Below are positions 17,590 through 26,440 of a DNA stretch of 64,000 nt, piece after piece. The notes under the pieces were generated by a model that saw only the letters and a program-made list of their open reading frames with translations, searched no databases and was not told where the DNA came from. Position numbers and translations under genes: made by a program. The first letter of the stretch is position 1, and each line of letters starts with the position of its first letter. Source of the DNA: Marinobacter sp. NP-4(2019) (GTDB taxonomy: Bacteria > Pseudomonadota > Gammaproteobacteria > Pseudomonadales > Oleiphilaceae); the NCBI RefSeq assembly GCF_003994855.1, contig NZ_CP034142.1, forward strand, positions 2,108,001 through 2,172,000, read 5' to 3'.

Positions 17590-18465
17590 GAAAATTGACC
17601 GAGCCTCCTCAAAGCACTTTTCCGCCAACGCCGAGCGTGGCTCGGTTCGGCGCATCAGTATGCCCATGGGCGCCGCTGTGCGAGCATCGGATATGGGTAT
17701 CAGGCGCAGGTCGTTTTGCAACGCTTCCATCCCGCTTTGAAGTGGCATGACGGCGCAACAGATACCGGCACTGACCGCTTGTACCAGCTGAAATGTGGAG
17801 TTACTTTCCAATACGGGGTGCGGATCAAGCCCGCGGCTTCTGAAGTTGAACGCGATGGATTGCCGATAGTGCATGCCCCTGGTCAGCATCCCCAAGGGAA
17901 GGTCATTGAGGGATTCCCACGTCAACTCCGGCTGATCGAACTGGAAATAGCGCACATCGTACAATAATCCCATACCGGTTGAGGTCAGTTCGATCACCTC
18001 GAAAAGATCGATATTGATGTGGTCGAGGTAACACAGGCCCAGATCGAGCTGATTACGGCTTAATCCATCGATGATCTGCTCCGAACTCATCGACAGCAAC
18101 TCAAAGGACAGCTCCGGATACCGTTGGGCCAGCGGTTTCACCAATTCCATGGGATTTAGGCTGGCAAGGGGAACCATGCCCAGCCTCAGGTTCCCCACCA
18201 ACTGCCCCCTGCAGTTCGCGGCTTCTGCCTGTAGCCCGTCATAGGCGGTCATCAGTGTTCTGGCCCAGGCCAGCACCCGCTCTCCGGCTTCAGTAAACCC
18301 TTCGAAGCGTTGCCCACGGGCAACCAGTACAAGATTCAGTTCATCTTCCAGGGCGCGCAGCCGCATTGACAGGGTCGGCTGGGTAACGTGACAAAGCTCC
18401 GCCGCCTTTCCGAAGTGGCGAGTTTTATCCAGAGCAATCAGAAACTTGAGCTGTTTGATATCCAT
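17572..18465 (-). CDS. LysR-family transcriptional regulator next to the YdeP-type oxidoreductase
   Basis: A 297-residue LysR protein. The winged helix spans residues 1-60 (MDIKQLKFLIALDKTRHFG, AELCHVTQPTLSMRLRALE). A substrate-binding-like domain follows (GNLRLGMVPLASLNPMELV, LGLCYLDHI). The ATG at 18465 starts the standard LysR N-terminus; the upstream in-frame ATG at 18498 adds non-family residues. It is divergent from the formate-dehydrogenase-like gene at 18664, which is the probable target. The intergenic region contains an imperfect GATAG/TTATC dyad around 18565-18580 that could be its site. The inducer is unknown. Confidence 0.87.
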   Translation of the reverse strand: MDIKQLKFLIALDKTRHFGKAAELCHVTQPTLSMRLRALEDELNLVLVARGQRFEGFTEAGERVLAWARTLMTAYDGLQAEAANCRGQLVGNLRLGMVPLASLNPMELVKPLAQRYPELSFELLSMSSEQIIDGLSRNQLDLGLCYLDHINIDLFEVIELTSTGMGLLYDVRYFQFDQPELTWESLNDLPLGMLTRGMHYRQSIAFNFRSRGLDPHPVLESNSTFQLVQAVSAGICCAVMPLQSGMEALQNDLRLIPISDARTAAPMGILMRRTEPRSALAEKCFEEARSIFAPADA

Positions 18466-18663
18466 GGGCACCTGACGATAGTTCGTGGGGGCCGCCAATC
18501 CAGCCAGCGCTTCCCCATTTGTTCTGATTCTTACCTATCCCCCAGGAATGAGCAAACGGTGACGATAGATGGCCCTTATCACTCATTCACTTATTTCGAT
18601 TAGATACTGAGATTAAAAAGGAATATAAAAGGAGCACCGTTGGCGGAAAACTCAGGAGCCCGG

Positions 18664-20991
18664 ATGAGCGATAACGAGCACATAAAAAGTTACGACGGCC
18701 CGGCTGCCGGCTGGGGGGCGCTGAAGAGCGTCACCAAAAGCTGGTTGGAAAGCGATAATGCCGTCAGGAACATCCGGGCAATGCTGAAAACGAACCAAGA
18801 CACCGGCTTTGACTGCCCTGGTTGCGCCTGGGGGGAGTCTCCGGAGGATGGGTTGGTGAAGTTCTGCGAGAATGGCGCCAAAGCCGTGAACTGGGAGGCG
18901 TCAGGGCGTTCCGTCGATCCTGCGTTCTTTGCCAGACACAGCGTATCGGACCTGGCCCGTCAAACGGATTACTGGCTTGAGTATCAGGGAAGGCTGACGC
19001 ATCCCATGCGATACGATGCGAGCACCGATCATTACGTCGAAACGACATGGGACGAAGCATTCAGCCTGATTGCCCGCCATCTTCAAAGCCTGGATTCGCC
19101 GAATCAGGCGGAGTTTTATACCTCCGGCCGCGCAAGCAATGAGGCGGCTTTTCTCTACCAGTTATTTGTTCGTGCATTTGGCACCAATAACTTCCCCGAC
19201 TGCTCAAACATGTGCCATGAGGCCAGTGGCATAGGGATGACAGACAGCATTGGGACAGGTAAGGGCACCGTTGTCTTTGAAGATTTCGAGAAGGCGGATG
19301 CCATCTTCGTGATCGGCCAGAACCCGGGTACCAACCATCCCCGTATGCTGGAGCCGCTTCGTGAAGCGGTTCAGCGTGGTGCCCAGGTGGTTTGCCTCAA
19401 TCCACTAAAAGAACGGGGCCTTGAGCGGTTCCAGCACCCGCAACACCCGCTGGAAATGTTGAGCAGCGGTTCGGAACCTACCAGTACGGCCTATTTCCGG
19501 CCCGCGCTGGGGGGCGATATGGCTGTCATGCGGGGTATCGCCAAGTTCCTGCTAACCTGGGAACGTGAAGCCAAAGAGCAGGGCCAACCGCCGGTGTTCG
19601 ATCATGACTTCATAAATGAGCACACGTCTGGCCTCGGTGACTATTTATCGGTCGTCGATGCGACGAGTTGGGAACACATCGTGGAACAGTCGGGATTAAG
19701 TATCGACGACCTGGAGCTGGCGGCACAAATGTATCGGCGTGCTGAGCGCGTCATCATGTGCTGGGCAATGGGGATCACGCAGCATCGCCATTCGGTCCCG
19801 ACGGTACAGGAAATTATCAACCTGCAGCTGCTGCGGGGAAACATAGGCAAGCCCGGTGCGGGTCTGTCCCCGGTGCGGGGCCATAGCAACGTCCAGGGCG
19901 ACCGTACCATGGGCATTGATGAGCAGCCTCCAGAGTGGCTGCTAGACTCGCTGGAACAGCGTTTCCGGTTTAAGGTGCCACGACTGCATGGTCACAATAC
20001 CGTGCTCGCAATCAAGGCCATGGAAGAAAAGCGGTCAAAGGTGTTCATAGCCCTGGGAGGGAATTTTGCACAGGCAACCCCCGACAGTCCTCGCACCCAC
20101 GAAGCGCTGCGCAACTGCGATCTGACCGTTAATATCTCCACCAAACTCAATCGATCTCACCTGGTCACAGGGCGGGATTCGCTGATACTGCCGTGCCTGG
20201 GACGCACCGAGATCGACATGCAGAAGGAGGGCGCTCAGGGGGTCACCGTCGAGGACACTTTCAGCATGGTTCATATCTCCTACGGGCAGCTCAAGCCGCG
20301 ATCCCCACACCTCCGGTCGGAACCCGCCATCATTGCGGGCATGGCCAGTGCGACCCTTGGAAACCACCCCATTGACTGGGAACACACGGTTGCGGATTAC
20401 AGCCGTATACGGGACCTGATTGCTGATACGATTCCGGGTTTTGAGCACTTCAACGAAAAGCTGAAACATCCGGGTGGTTTCCATCTGGCGAACCCCGCAG
20501 CCCAGCGGTTATGGCAAACCGATATCGGAACAGCCCGGTTTACGCCCAGTGTCCTGCCCGGGGCACTGGTCAATGAAGGCGTGCTGAAGAGAGGGGATAA
20601 ACCGGACCTGATTCTCCAGACCATGCGTTCACACGATCAATACAACACGACCCTGTATGGGTTGGATGACCGTTACCGAGGCGTATTTGGCCTGCGTGAT
20701 GTGATATTCGTGAATGAGGAAGATATACGTCGGTTGGGTTTTGAGCCGGGTGACAAGGTGGATCTTGTCTCACTCTGGGATGACGGGCGCAAGCGCCGTG
20801 TGTCCAACTTCCTGCTGGTGGCCTATGACACACCGGTAGGACAGGCCGCTGCCTACTACCCGGAAACCAATCCCCTGGTACCACTGGACAGTTATGGTGA
20901 TCGAACCTTCACGCCAACCTCCAAATTCATCGCGATCAGGCTTGAGAGGGCAGCGCCGGACAATTTGATTCCGACGTCAGCCGTTGACTGA
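18664..20991 (+). CDS. YdeP/FdhF-like molybdopterin oxidoreductase
   Basis: A 775-residue enzyme of the YdeP branch of the formate dehydrogenase alpha family. The N-terminus has a cysteine motif (DCPGCAWGE, about residue 41), then CSNMCHEASGIGMTDSIG (about 182-200), FVIGQNPGTNHPRML and GNFAQATPDS, which bind the two molybdopterin guanine dinucleotides. A C-terminal domain begins near residue 650 (LILQTMRSHDQYNTTLYGL). GGAG five bases upstream supports the start at 18664. YdeP in E. coli is tied to acid resistance, and other members are called FdhF2, but the reaction is not settled. FdhD is encoded just downstream on the other strand, which supports a need for sulfurated molybdenum cofactor. 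Confidence 0.9.
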   Translation: MSDNEHIKSYDGPAAGWGALKSVTKSWLESDNAVRNIRAMLKTNQDTGFDCPGCAWGESPEDGLVKFCENGAKAVNWEASGRSVDPAFFARHSVSDLARQTDYWLEYQGRLTHPMRYDASTDHYVETTWDEAFSLIARHLQSLDSPNQAEFYTSGRASNEAAFLYQLFVRAFGTNNFPDCSNMCHEASGIGMTDSIGTGKGTVVFEDFEKADAIFVIGQNPGTNHPRMLEPLREAVQRGAQVVCLNPLKERGLERFQHPQHPLEMLSSGSEPTSTAYFRPALGGDMAVMRGIAKFLLTWEREAKEQGQPPVFDHDFINEHTSGLGDYLSVVDATSWEHIVEQSGLSIDDLELAAQMYRRAERVIMCWAMGITQHRHSVPTVQEIINLQLLRGNIGKPGAGLSPVRGHSNVQGDRTMGIDEQPPEWLLDSLEQRFRFKVPRLHGHNTVLAIKAMEEKRSKVFIALGGNFAQATPDSPRTHEALRNCDLTVNISTKLNRSHLVTGRDSLILPCLGRTEIDMQKEGAQGVTVEDTFSMVHISYGQLKPRSPHLRSEPAIIAGMASATLGNHPIDWEHTVADYSRIRDLIADTIPGFEHFNEKLKHPGGFHLANPAAQRLWQTDIGTARFTPSVLPGALVNEGVLKRGDKPDLILQTMRSHDQYNTTLYGLDDRYRGVFGLRDVIFVNEEDIRRLGFEPGDKVDLVSLWDDGRKRRVSNFLLVAYDTPVGQAAAYYPETNPLVPLDSYGDRTFTPTSKFIAIRLERAAPDNLIPTSAVD

Positions 20992-21032
20992 CTGGAAAAT
21001 CCTTCAGGCCCTTCCTGCACTGGGGTTATCTG

Positions 21033-21848
21033 TCAGCCTCGGGTAGGGCTGTATACTCTCGGGGCGTTGCGATGTGGTACATGAATCAGGTTCAGGCCGT
21101 ATCGACGGGCCCATTGAACGGTCAGGGCTGTGGGTGCGGACAAGCTCACGAGCGTTCCGATTTGTGCCCGTACCGCTTTGTGAATGAGCTCCAGGCTACA
21201 GCGACTGGTCACCACCACAAAACCGTCACGGGGATTCTGGCCGGCATGGACCATTGCTCCGATGAGCTTGTCCAGGGCATTGTGGCGGCCAATGTCTTCG
21301 CGACACAGTCTGACGTGACCTTCCGTATCGATATAAATCGCAGCATGCAATGCGCCGCTACACTGGGCCAGCTCCTGTGCAACCGAGATTCGATTGCGAA
21401 GATCCCTGAAAAGATCAACATCCGGGATAGGAACAGGCGCAAGTCCGGTTAATTGCGGCAGAGCCTGGTCAATGGCTTCCATGCCACAGATTCCGCAGCC
21501 GCTGGTTCCTGCCAATTGCCTGCGTGAACGCTTCAGTGCCCAGAAAGCGCGGCTGGATATCTCCACCTCGGCGAGGTGTGAATCACCGGACTTCGTCACC
21601 TGAATATCGTAAATCTCATCCAGGGAATGAACAATATCGCTGGTGATACTGAACCCCCGGATAAAATCCTCGAAGTGTCCTGGCGACACCATCATCACCG
21701 CATGACTGATACCGTTATAGTTGATGGCCAGAGCCGTCTCGCTGGCGAGCGCTGACGCACCGTTCATTTCGGTGTCACCGAGCTCCATGTACTCAAACTC
21801 TTCGGGAGCAGTTGGCTCAGTGTTGTTGTCGACAATGGCAGTCGTCAC
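21033..21848 (-). CDS. fdhD: FdhD, sulfurtransferase for formate dehydrogenase maturation
   Basis: A 271-residue FdhD protein. The CGxCG-type motif (TSGCGICGMEAID, about residues 115-127) carries the cysteines that pass sulfur from IscS to the molybdenum cofactor of formate dehydrogenases. Other family stretches are PGHFEDFIRGFSITSD, REDIGRHNALDKLIGAM and VTSRCSLELIHKAVRAQIG. The gene is convergent with the YdeP-type oxidoreductase. The FdsGBA operon at 58-63 kb shows no fdsC in its visible part, so this FdhD may serve both molybdoenzymes; that is inference. An ATAGGATGATT element at 21883-21893 probably marks its -10 region. Confidence 0.93.
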   Translation of the reverse strand: MTTAIVDNNTEPTAPEEFEYMELGDTEMNGASALASETALAINYNGISHAVMMVSPGHFEDFIRGFSITSDIVHSLDEIYDIQVTKSGDSHLAEVEISSRAFWALKRSRRQLAGTSGCGICGMEAIDQALPQLTGLAPVPIPDVDLFRDLRNRISVAQELAQCSGALHAAIYIDTEGHVRLCREDIGRHNALDKLIGAMVHAGQNPRDGFVVVTSRCSLELIHKAVRAQIGTLVSLSAPTALTVQWARRYGLNLIHVPHRNAPRVYSPTRG

Positions 21849-22147
21849 TTGATCAATATCCCTTTTTTCGCACTTTGATAAAAATCATCCTATTCATGAT
21901 ATTGAAATGCCATGAGCCCATCCAATCATCTGTGTTTACTGATTGATAAGCGAACTTGATCAAGGTTCAAGACATCCCGATAGACGCCTCTGTACTCCAT
22001 TCCTATACTTCCCAGTTCTACTGCATGGAAGCACCTCAATGACCCTGGTTCCCTGGACCGTTTATGTTCGTTGCCCCGTGCTTTCATTCGGTCGTTCATG
22101 GAGCCTGTGGCTCTGTCACCCTGTCGTCATCTAATTGAGGGAAAAGG
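21849..22147. other. Intergenic region between fdhD and the M48-pilin gene
   Basis: This 299-bp stretch holds the probable fdhD promoter at the left end and the promoter and ribosome binding site (GAGGGAAAAGG before 22148) of the peptidase gene at the right. I see no other gene, repeat or structured RNA in it. Confidence 0.5.
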
Positions 22148-23362
22148 ATGGATCTGGTTTATAAGAATGAAAAACCATTGTTACTCATTGTGGCGGTCTT
22201 TTCCGCCATATTCTGGCTGGCTCTGATTGTGGGCACTCTGGGCATTGCCTTGTTGTATCTGCTCCTCGGTTATCTGTTTTTTCTGTTTGCCCATTCGGCG
22301 TTTATTTCTCACCTGAAAGGGTCTGGTGTCCGGATCAGTCAGGATCAGTATCCCGACCTGTACGAGCGCCTCGTTCGAAGCTGTGAAAAGGTCGGGGTTA
22401 AGGAGATCCCTGAAGCCTACCTGCTGCGCACGGACTTCTTTAATGCGCTAGCCACAAAATTTCTTGGCCGGCATTTCGTTGTGTTGTTCACGGATGTCAT
22501 CGATGCCCTGGAAGATCAACCAGATGCGATCGATTTCTATATTGGGCATGAACTCGGGCATATCCACCGTAAGCACCTCTCGTGGCGTGCCTTCGTGATG
22601 CCGGGGTCGCTGTTGCCCATTGTCGGTCCGGCCTTGCGCCGTGCCGAAGAATACACGTGTGACCGTTACGGGGTTGCCTGTTGCCGGTCCGAAGGCGACA
22701 TCCAGGCTGCGATTGCCGCGATTGCGGCAGGTGATACGCGCTGGAAGACAATCAACGTTGATGCCTACATTAATCAGGTTGCCACGACCAATGGGTTCTG
22801 GATGTCGTTCAACGAACTGACTGGCGATTATCCCTGGCTGACCAAGCGAATGGCGACCGCGGTTGCCGTGGCGCAGGGAAAGAAAATAAACCATCCACGC
22901 CGCCACGGCTTTGCCTGGTTCCTGTCGATGTTTGTGCCTCGGGTGGGGGCTGGAGCCGGCGGTGCGGCCTCTCTGATCGTGACGATTGCCATCATCGGCA
23001 TACTTGCCGCGGTTGCCATCCCGGCCTATCAGGAGTATCAGGATCGGGCACGCTACTCCTCTGCCTATTCAGCGGCCCAGCCCGTCCAGGAGCAGGTCAC
23101 CGCCTATGGTTATGAGAACCAGGCATGGCCAACCACAATGGAAGAGTTGGGGTATACGAAGCCAACCCTGTCGGATCCTGAGTTGGGTTATGAGATAGAT
23201 ATCTATGAAAACGGCCTGATTGGTATTGAGGTGGGAACTGATGCCAGTGGAGAGTCGCAGTACATCATTCTGGAACCCGAAGTTGTCGAAGGCGAGATCA
23301 GTTGGGTTTGCTTTGGGCAGAATCTGAAAGCCAAGCTGCTTCCGTCGGCGTGTAGCGGCTAA
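22148..23362 (+). CDS. M48 metallopeptidase fused to a type IV pilin-like C-terminus
   Basis: A 404-residue membrane protein. Two hydrophobic helices open it (LLLIVAVFSAIFWLALIVG, ALLYLLLGYLFFLF). Residues 60-230 are an M48 (HtpX/Ste24-like) peptidase with the zinc motif HELGH at about 134-138 and a third ligand in the EEYTCDRYG segment at about 173. At about residue 275 a third hydrophobic helix reads IVTIAIIGILAAVAIPAYQE, the consensus helix of type IV pilins, followed by a pilin-like globular tail with a late Cys pair (VCFGQN and SACSG). The prepilin cleavage signature (G/FTLxE) is missing; SLIV stands where FTLIE would be. So it is probably not processed and the pilin helix acts as an anchor. 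The frame is continuous, so this is a real fusion. Confidence 0.85.
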   Translation: MDLVYKNEKPLLLIVAVFSAIFWLALIVGTLGIALLYLLLGYLFFLFAHSAFISHLKGSGVRISQDQYPDLYERLVRSCEKVGVKEIPEAYLLRTDFFNALATKFLGRHFVVLFTDVIDALEDQPDAIDFYIGHELGHIHRKHLSWRAFVMPGSLLPIVGPALRRAEEYTCDRYGVACCRSEGDIQAAIAAIAAGDTRWKTINVDAYINQVATTNGFWMSFNELTGDYPWLTKRMATAVAVAQGKKINHPRRHGFAWFLSMFVPRVGAGAGGAASLIVTIAIIGILAAVAIPAYQEYQDRARYSSAYSAAQPVQEQVTAYGYENQAWPTTMEELGYTKPTLSDPELGYEIDIYENGLIGIEVGTDASGESQYIILEPEVVEGEISWVCFGQNLKAKLLPSACSG

Positions 23363-23398
23363 AACTGTAAGTCGAGGTTGATCGATGGCCTCTTGGTA

Positions 23399-23426
23399 CC
23401 GCTCACCCAGATGGTAGGGTGAGCGG
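23399..23426. terminator. Bidirectional hairpin terminator
   Basis: CCGCTCACCC (23399-23408) and GGGTGAGCGG (23417-23426) form a perfect 10-bp stem with an 8-base loop, extended by TGGT/ACCA around it. It separates the convergent peptidase-pilin gene and the small exported protein gene. Confidence 0.7.
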
Positions 23427-23450
23427 ACCATTTGCCACTATATTTCGAGC

Positions 23451-23696
23451 TCAGGATTTATCAGGGAACATCGAAAGAGCTTCCTTCAGAACCTTGACTG
23501 ACTCACCATGGTTGCCCTGCTCGTGCAGGCTCTGGCCCTGATCACGGAGTGCCTTGATGTTATTGGCGGTTTCACTGTCGAGTTGTTGCATGGACTCCAG
23601 TTTCGAATCCACCTTGGCAACGAGACTGGGACACTGCGAAGCTGCCACAGTGCCGGCAAGGAACAGACCAAATAGTAGTGCAGCTATATAACGCAT
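23451..23696 (-). CDS. Small exported helical protein
   Basis: An 81-residue protein with a signal peptide (MRYIAALLFGLFLAGTVAAS) and a mature part of about 60 residues that should form two helices (CPSLVAKVDSKLESMQQL, then LREQG-like repeats and ESVKVLKEALSMFPDKS). The pattern resembles half of a TPR or a small periplasmic helical hairpin. AAGGAGGAAACACT before 23696 fixes the start; longer in-frame starts lack this. A single Cys just after the signal is not in a clear lipobox. Function unknown. It is transcribed toward the M48-pilin gene and shares its terminator. Confidence 0.75.
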   Translation of the reverse strand: MRYIAALLFGLFLAGTVAASQCPSLVAKVDSKLESMQQLDSETANNIKALRDQGQSLHEQGNHGESVKVLKEALSMFPDKS

Positions 23697-23938
23697 AGTG
23701 TTTCCTCCTTTCGCACGCCTATATCTAGCATATATGACCCTCGGTGTTTGGCCAATTACAGACATGCGGTCAAGTATTAAGGTAATTCAATCATGGTGTC
23801 ATCTCGGATTCATCCCTAATCTGGATCTCACAGGATTCTGGTTATTCAGCGATTTCCCGTCTTTAATAGAGTTGAGTAGAACGGTATCCGGGATGATTCA
23901 GCAACCCGGACTATTTCTCATCTACCGGTGCAGCCGTC

Positions 23939-24973
23939 ATGAATGAAGATACGCTCTCCGGCTTGCTGCGCTGTGTCCGTTTGCGCGGAGCATTATTTTT
24001 CCACGTCGAATGTGTCGGCGCCTGGGTGACTGAGGCACCGGCCGCTCATCTGATCGCCCATGCCGTGATGCCGGCGTCCGAACACATGATGGAATATCAC
24101 GTGGTGTTAAGGGGATCTTGTTGGGCAGGTATAACAGGCGAGGCACCGTTTGAAATGAATGAAGGGGATGTGATCCTCTTTCCTCACGGCGATCCTCATG
24201 TGATGTCCAGTATCCCGGGACTGCGAGCGGAACCGGATCTCGAATATCTGGTTGCTACGCTGAAACAGTGTTCGGGATTGCCGTTCATGCTCTGCCAGGA
24301 GGACGACTTTCGGGCTCGGCCTGCAACAGTATCAACAGAAGGGCCGGAAAGCGCCTCTGGCGCTGCGTTGCTCTGTGGTTTTCTGGGTTGCGACAAGGGG
24401 CCATTCAACCCGTTGCTGACCGCATTACCAAGAGTGATGCATGCTCGTGCCCATGAGTTGACTGACGGTAGCTGGTCCGGGCAACTTGCCAGACTGGTCG
24501 AAGCACAATCGCGTTCGAGGAGGCCCGGTGGTGAAGTGGTCCTTGAACGTATGAGCGAAATGATGTTTGTGGACCTGATCCGGTTTTATCTCGGCAAAAT
24601 GCCGGAAAGCCAGACCGGATGGTTGGCGGGGCTGCGTGATCGTCATGTTGGTCGGGTTCTGGGGTTGATGCACCAATCTCCGGCAGACGCCTGGACGCTG
24701 GAAAAGCTCTCGGACTATGCGGGCCTCTCCCGCTCTGCGCTACAGGACAGATTCGTGGAATTGGTCGGACAGCCCCCCATGCAATACCTCAGAAGCTGGC
24801 GGATGCAGGTCGCTTCCAACTTGCTGGTCGAATCCAAAGCCAAGATAGCAACCATCGCTGGTGAAGTGGGATATGAATCCGAAGAGGCGTTTAGCCGTTC
24901 ATTCAAGCGTGCCGTCGGGTTATCGCCCGCCGCCTGGCGTCGTGAGCGTTCGGTTCCGCCAGCCATTTCCTGA
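23939..24973 (+). CDS. AraC-family regulator with cupin N-terminal domain
   Basis: A 344-residue regulator. Residues 1-200 form a cupin-type sensor domain (VLRGSCWAGITGEAPFEMNE, DVILFPHGDPHVMSS) and residues 230-340 the AraC DNA-binding domain (WTLEKLSDYAGLSRSALQDR, IATIAGEVGYESEEAFSRSF, ending KRAVGLSPAAWRRER). This is the cupin_6/AraC class often found next to oxidoreductases or detoxification enzymes. It is followed 117 bp later by a methyltransferase gene in the same direction, which may be its target. The ATG at 23939 lacks a strong ribosome binding site, so the start is only fairly certain. Confidence 0.88.
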   Translation: MNEDTLSGLLRCVRLRGALFFHVECVGAWVTEAPAAHLIAHAVMPASEHMMEYHVVLRGSCWAGITGEAPFEMNEGDVILFPHGDPHVMSSIPGLRAEPDLEYLVATLKQCSGLPFMLCQEDDFRARPATVSTEGPESASGAALLCGFLGCDKGPFNPLLTALPRVMHARAHELTDGSWSGQLARLVEAQSRSRRPGGEVVLERMSEMMFVDLIRFYLGKMPESQTGWLAGLRDRHVGRVLGLMHQSPADAWTLEKLSDYAGLSRSALQDRFVELVGQPPMQYLRSWRMQVASNLLVESKAKIATIAGEVGYESEEAFSRSFKRAVGLSPAAWRRERSVPPAIS

Positions 24974-25090
24974 ACTCAGGTATTTCAGTCATCAACGCTG
25001 GACGAATGATCATTCATCCACAATGCCGATGCTCCCATCATAACCATGTCCTCAGGGACAACCTCACATCTCTACCTAATTGGAAGAAAC

Positions 25091-26167
25091 ATGATGGAAG
25101 CAATGCAGACATTTGATGAAGAAAAACTGAATGCCTTTGTGGGACAGGTGCTTGGTGATCTGGGCGGGGCTTATAGCGCAGCCCTGGTCAAGATTGGTGA
25201 TCGCCTGGGGCTGTATCGTGAGTTACAGAGTGGGGGACCTGCAACCTCGTTGGAACTTGCCGAGCGGACCGGTTATTCCGAACGCTACCTGCGAGAATGG
25301 CTGGCGCACCATGCAGCGTCGAACTATCTCGCGTATGACAGGACGACCAAACGGTTCCGTTTACCCCCGGAGCAAGCGATGGTGTTCGCTGATGAGAACA
25401 GCCCGGTCTACATGATCGGCGGTTTTGAGAATGCGTTCACCACATTCGAGAATGAGCCCAAAGTGAGCGAAGGGTTTCGTACCGGTGAGGGTGTAGCGTG
25501 GGGCGATCAGGCCCACTGTATGTTCTGCGCAGTCGCCAAGTTCTTCCGCCCGGGCTATGTCCATAATCTGGTGCAGCATTGGCTTCCTTCGCTGGATGGA
25601 GTGGTCGAAAAACTGGAGCGTGGCGCGCGGGTGGCCGACCTAGGCTGCGGTCACGGGCATTCCACGCTGTTGATGGCAGCAGCATTTCCGAACTCCACGT
25701 TTATTGGCTACGACTTTCACGGTGGGTCTATCGATTCCGCGAATGCGCATCGTGATGAACATGGTCTGGACCCGGATCGTGTCCGCTTCGAGCAGGCCAC
25801 GGCCACGGATTTCGACGGCGGTGATTTTGATCTCGTGACCTGCTTCGATGCGCTACACGATATGGGCGACCCGATTGGGACCGCCGCCCATGTACGGAAT
25901 CAGCTTAAGCCGGATGGCACCTGGATGGTGGTGGAGCCCATGGCGGCTGATGAGCTGAGCGACAACTTTAACCCGGTAGGACGGCTGTTCTACGCGGCCT
26001 CAACCAGTATCTGTGTGCCTACGGCACTGGCACAGAAGACTGGTTTTGCGCTCGGAGCCCAAGCGGGAGAGCGCAAACTCACAGCCGTTATTAAAGAGGG
26101 CGGTTTCGGCAAAATACGAAGGGCAGCCGAGACACCGTTCAATATTGTTCTGGAGGTGCGTTCCTGA
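25091..26167 (+). CDS. SAM-dependent methyltransferase with winged-helix N-terminus
   Basis: A 358-residue class I methyltransferase. The N-terminal 90 residues look like the dimerising winged helix of O-methyltransferase-like proteins (KIGDRLGLYRELQ, LAERTGYSERYLREWLAHHA). The SAM site is VADLGCGHGHSTLLMAAAF at about residue 180, followed by GYDFHGGSIDSAN and DLVTCFDALHDMGDP. I chose 25091 (MMEAMQTF, with GGAAG upstream) over 25046. The family is widespread and many members are annotated only by fold; the substrate is unknown. The last part (CVPTALAQKTGFALGAQAGE) is typical of the transcriptional-regulator-like methyltransferase group. Confidence 0.85.
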   Translation: MMEAMQTFDEEKLNAFVGQVLGDLGGAYSAALVKIGDRLGLYRELQSGGPATSLELAERTGYSERYLREWLAHHAASNYLAYDRTTKRFRLPPEQAMVFADENSPVYMIGGFENAFTTFENEPKVSEGFRTGEGVAWGDQAHCMFCAVAKFFRPGYVHNLVQHWLPSLDGVVEKLERGARVADLGCGHGHSTLLMAAAFPNSTFIGYDFHGGSIDSANAHRDEHGLDPDRVRFEQATATDFDGGDFDLVTCFDALHDMGDPIGTAAHVRNQLKPDGTWMVVEPMAADELSDNFNPVGRLFYAASTSICVPTALAQKTGFALGAQAGERKLTAVIKEGGFGKIRRAAETPFNIVLEVRS

Positions 26168-26222
26168 GCTTCGGCCTGGATAGATATCAGAGGACTGGAA
26201 GGTTTGGTCGCAGGACCTAAGT

Positions 26223-26274
26223 GGCCTCTTTGCCCGACTACAGCCTTGAGAGGCTGTGATCAGGCAAAGGGGCC
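26223..26274. terminator. Two-storey hairpin after the methyltransferase gene
   Basis: GGCCTCTTTGCC pairs with GGCAAAGGGGCC (one G-T wobble), and inside it ACAGCCT pairs with AGGCTGT around a TGAG tetraloop, with a 5/5 internal loop between. A short run TTTTA follows four bases later. It is probably the terminator of the methyltransferase gene, unusually long. Confidence 0.6.
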
Positions 26275-26440
26275 CGGGTTTTAATCCTTTGGTATTGGTG
26301 CGAAAAGAGGATTGGTTCCATCCGTTTTGAAGAGTTCGTAAACAACGCAAACGCGGTAAGTTAAAACTGTAAAGGAATCGAATGTTTGTATCTGGGTAAG
26401 GAGTTCAGAACCGTATCGTTAAGTTCCAGAGGGGTGCCTG

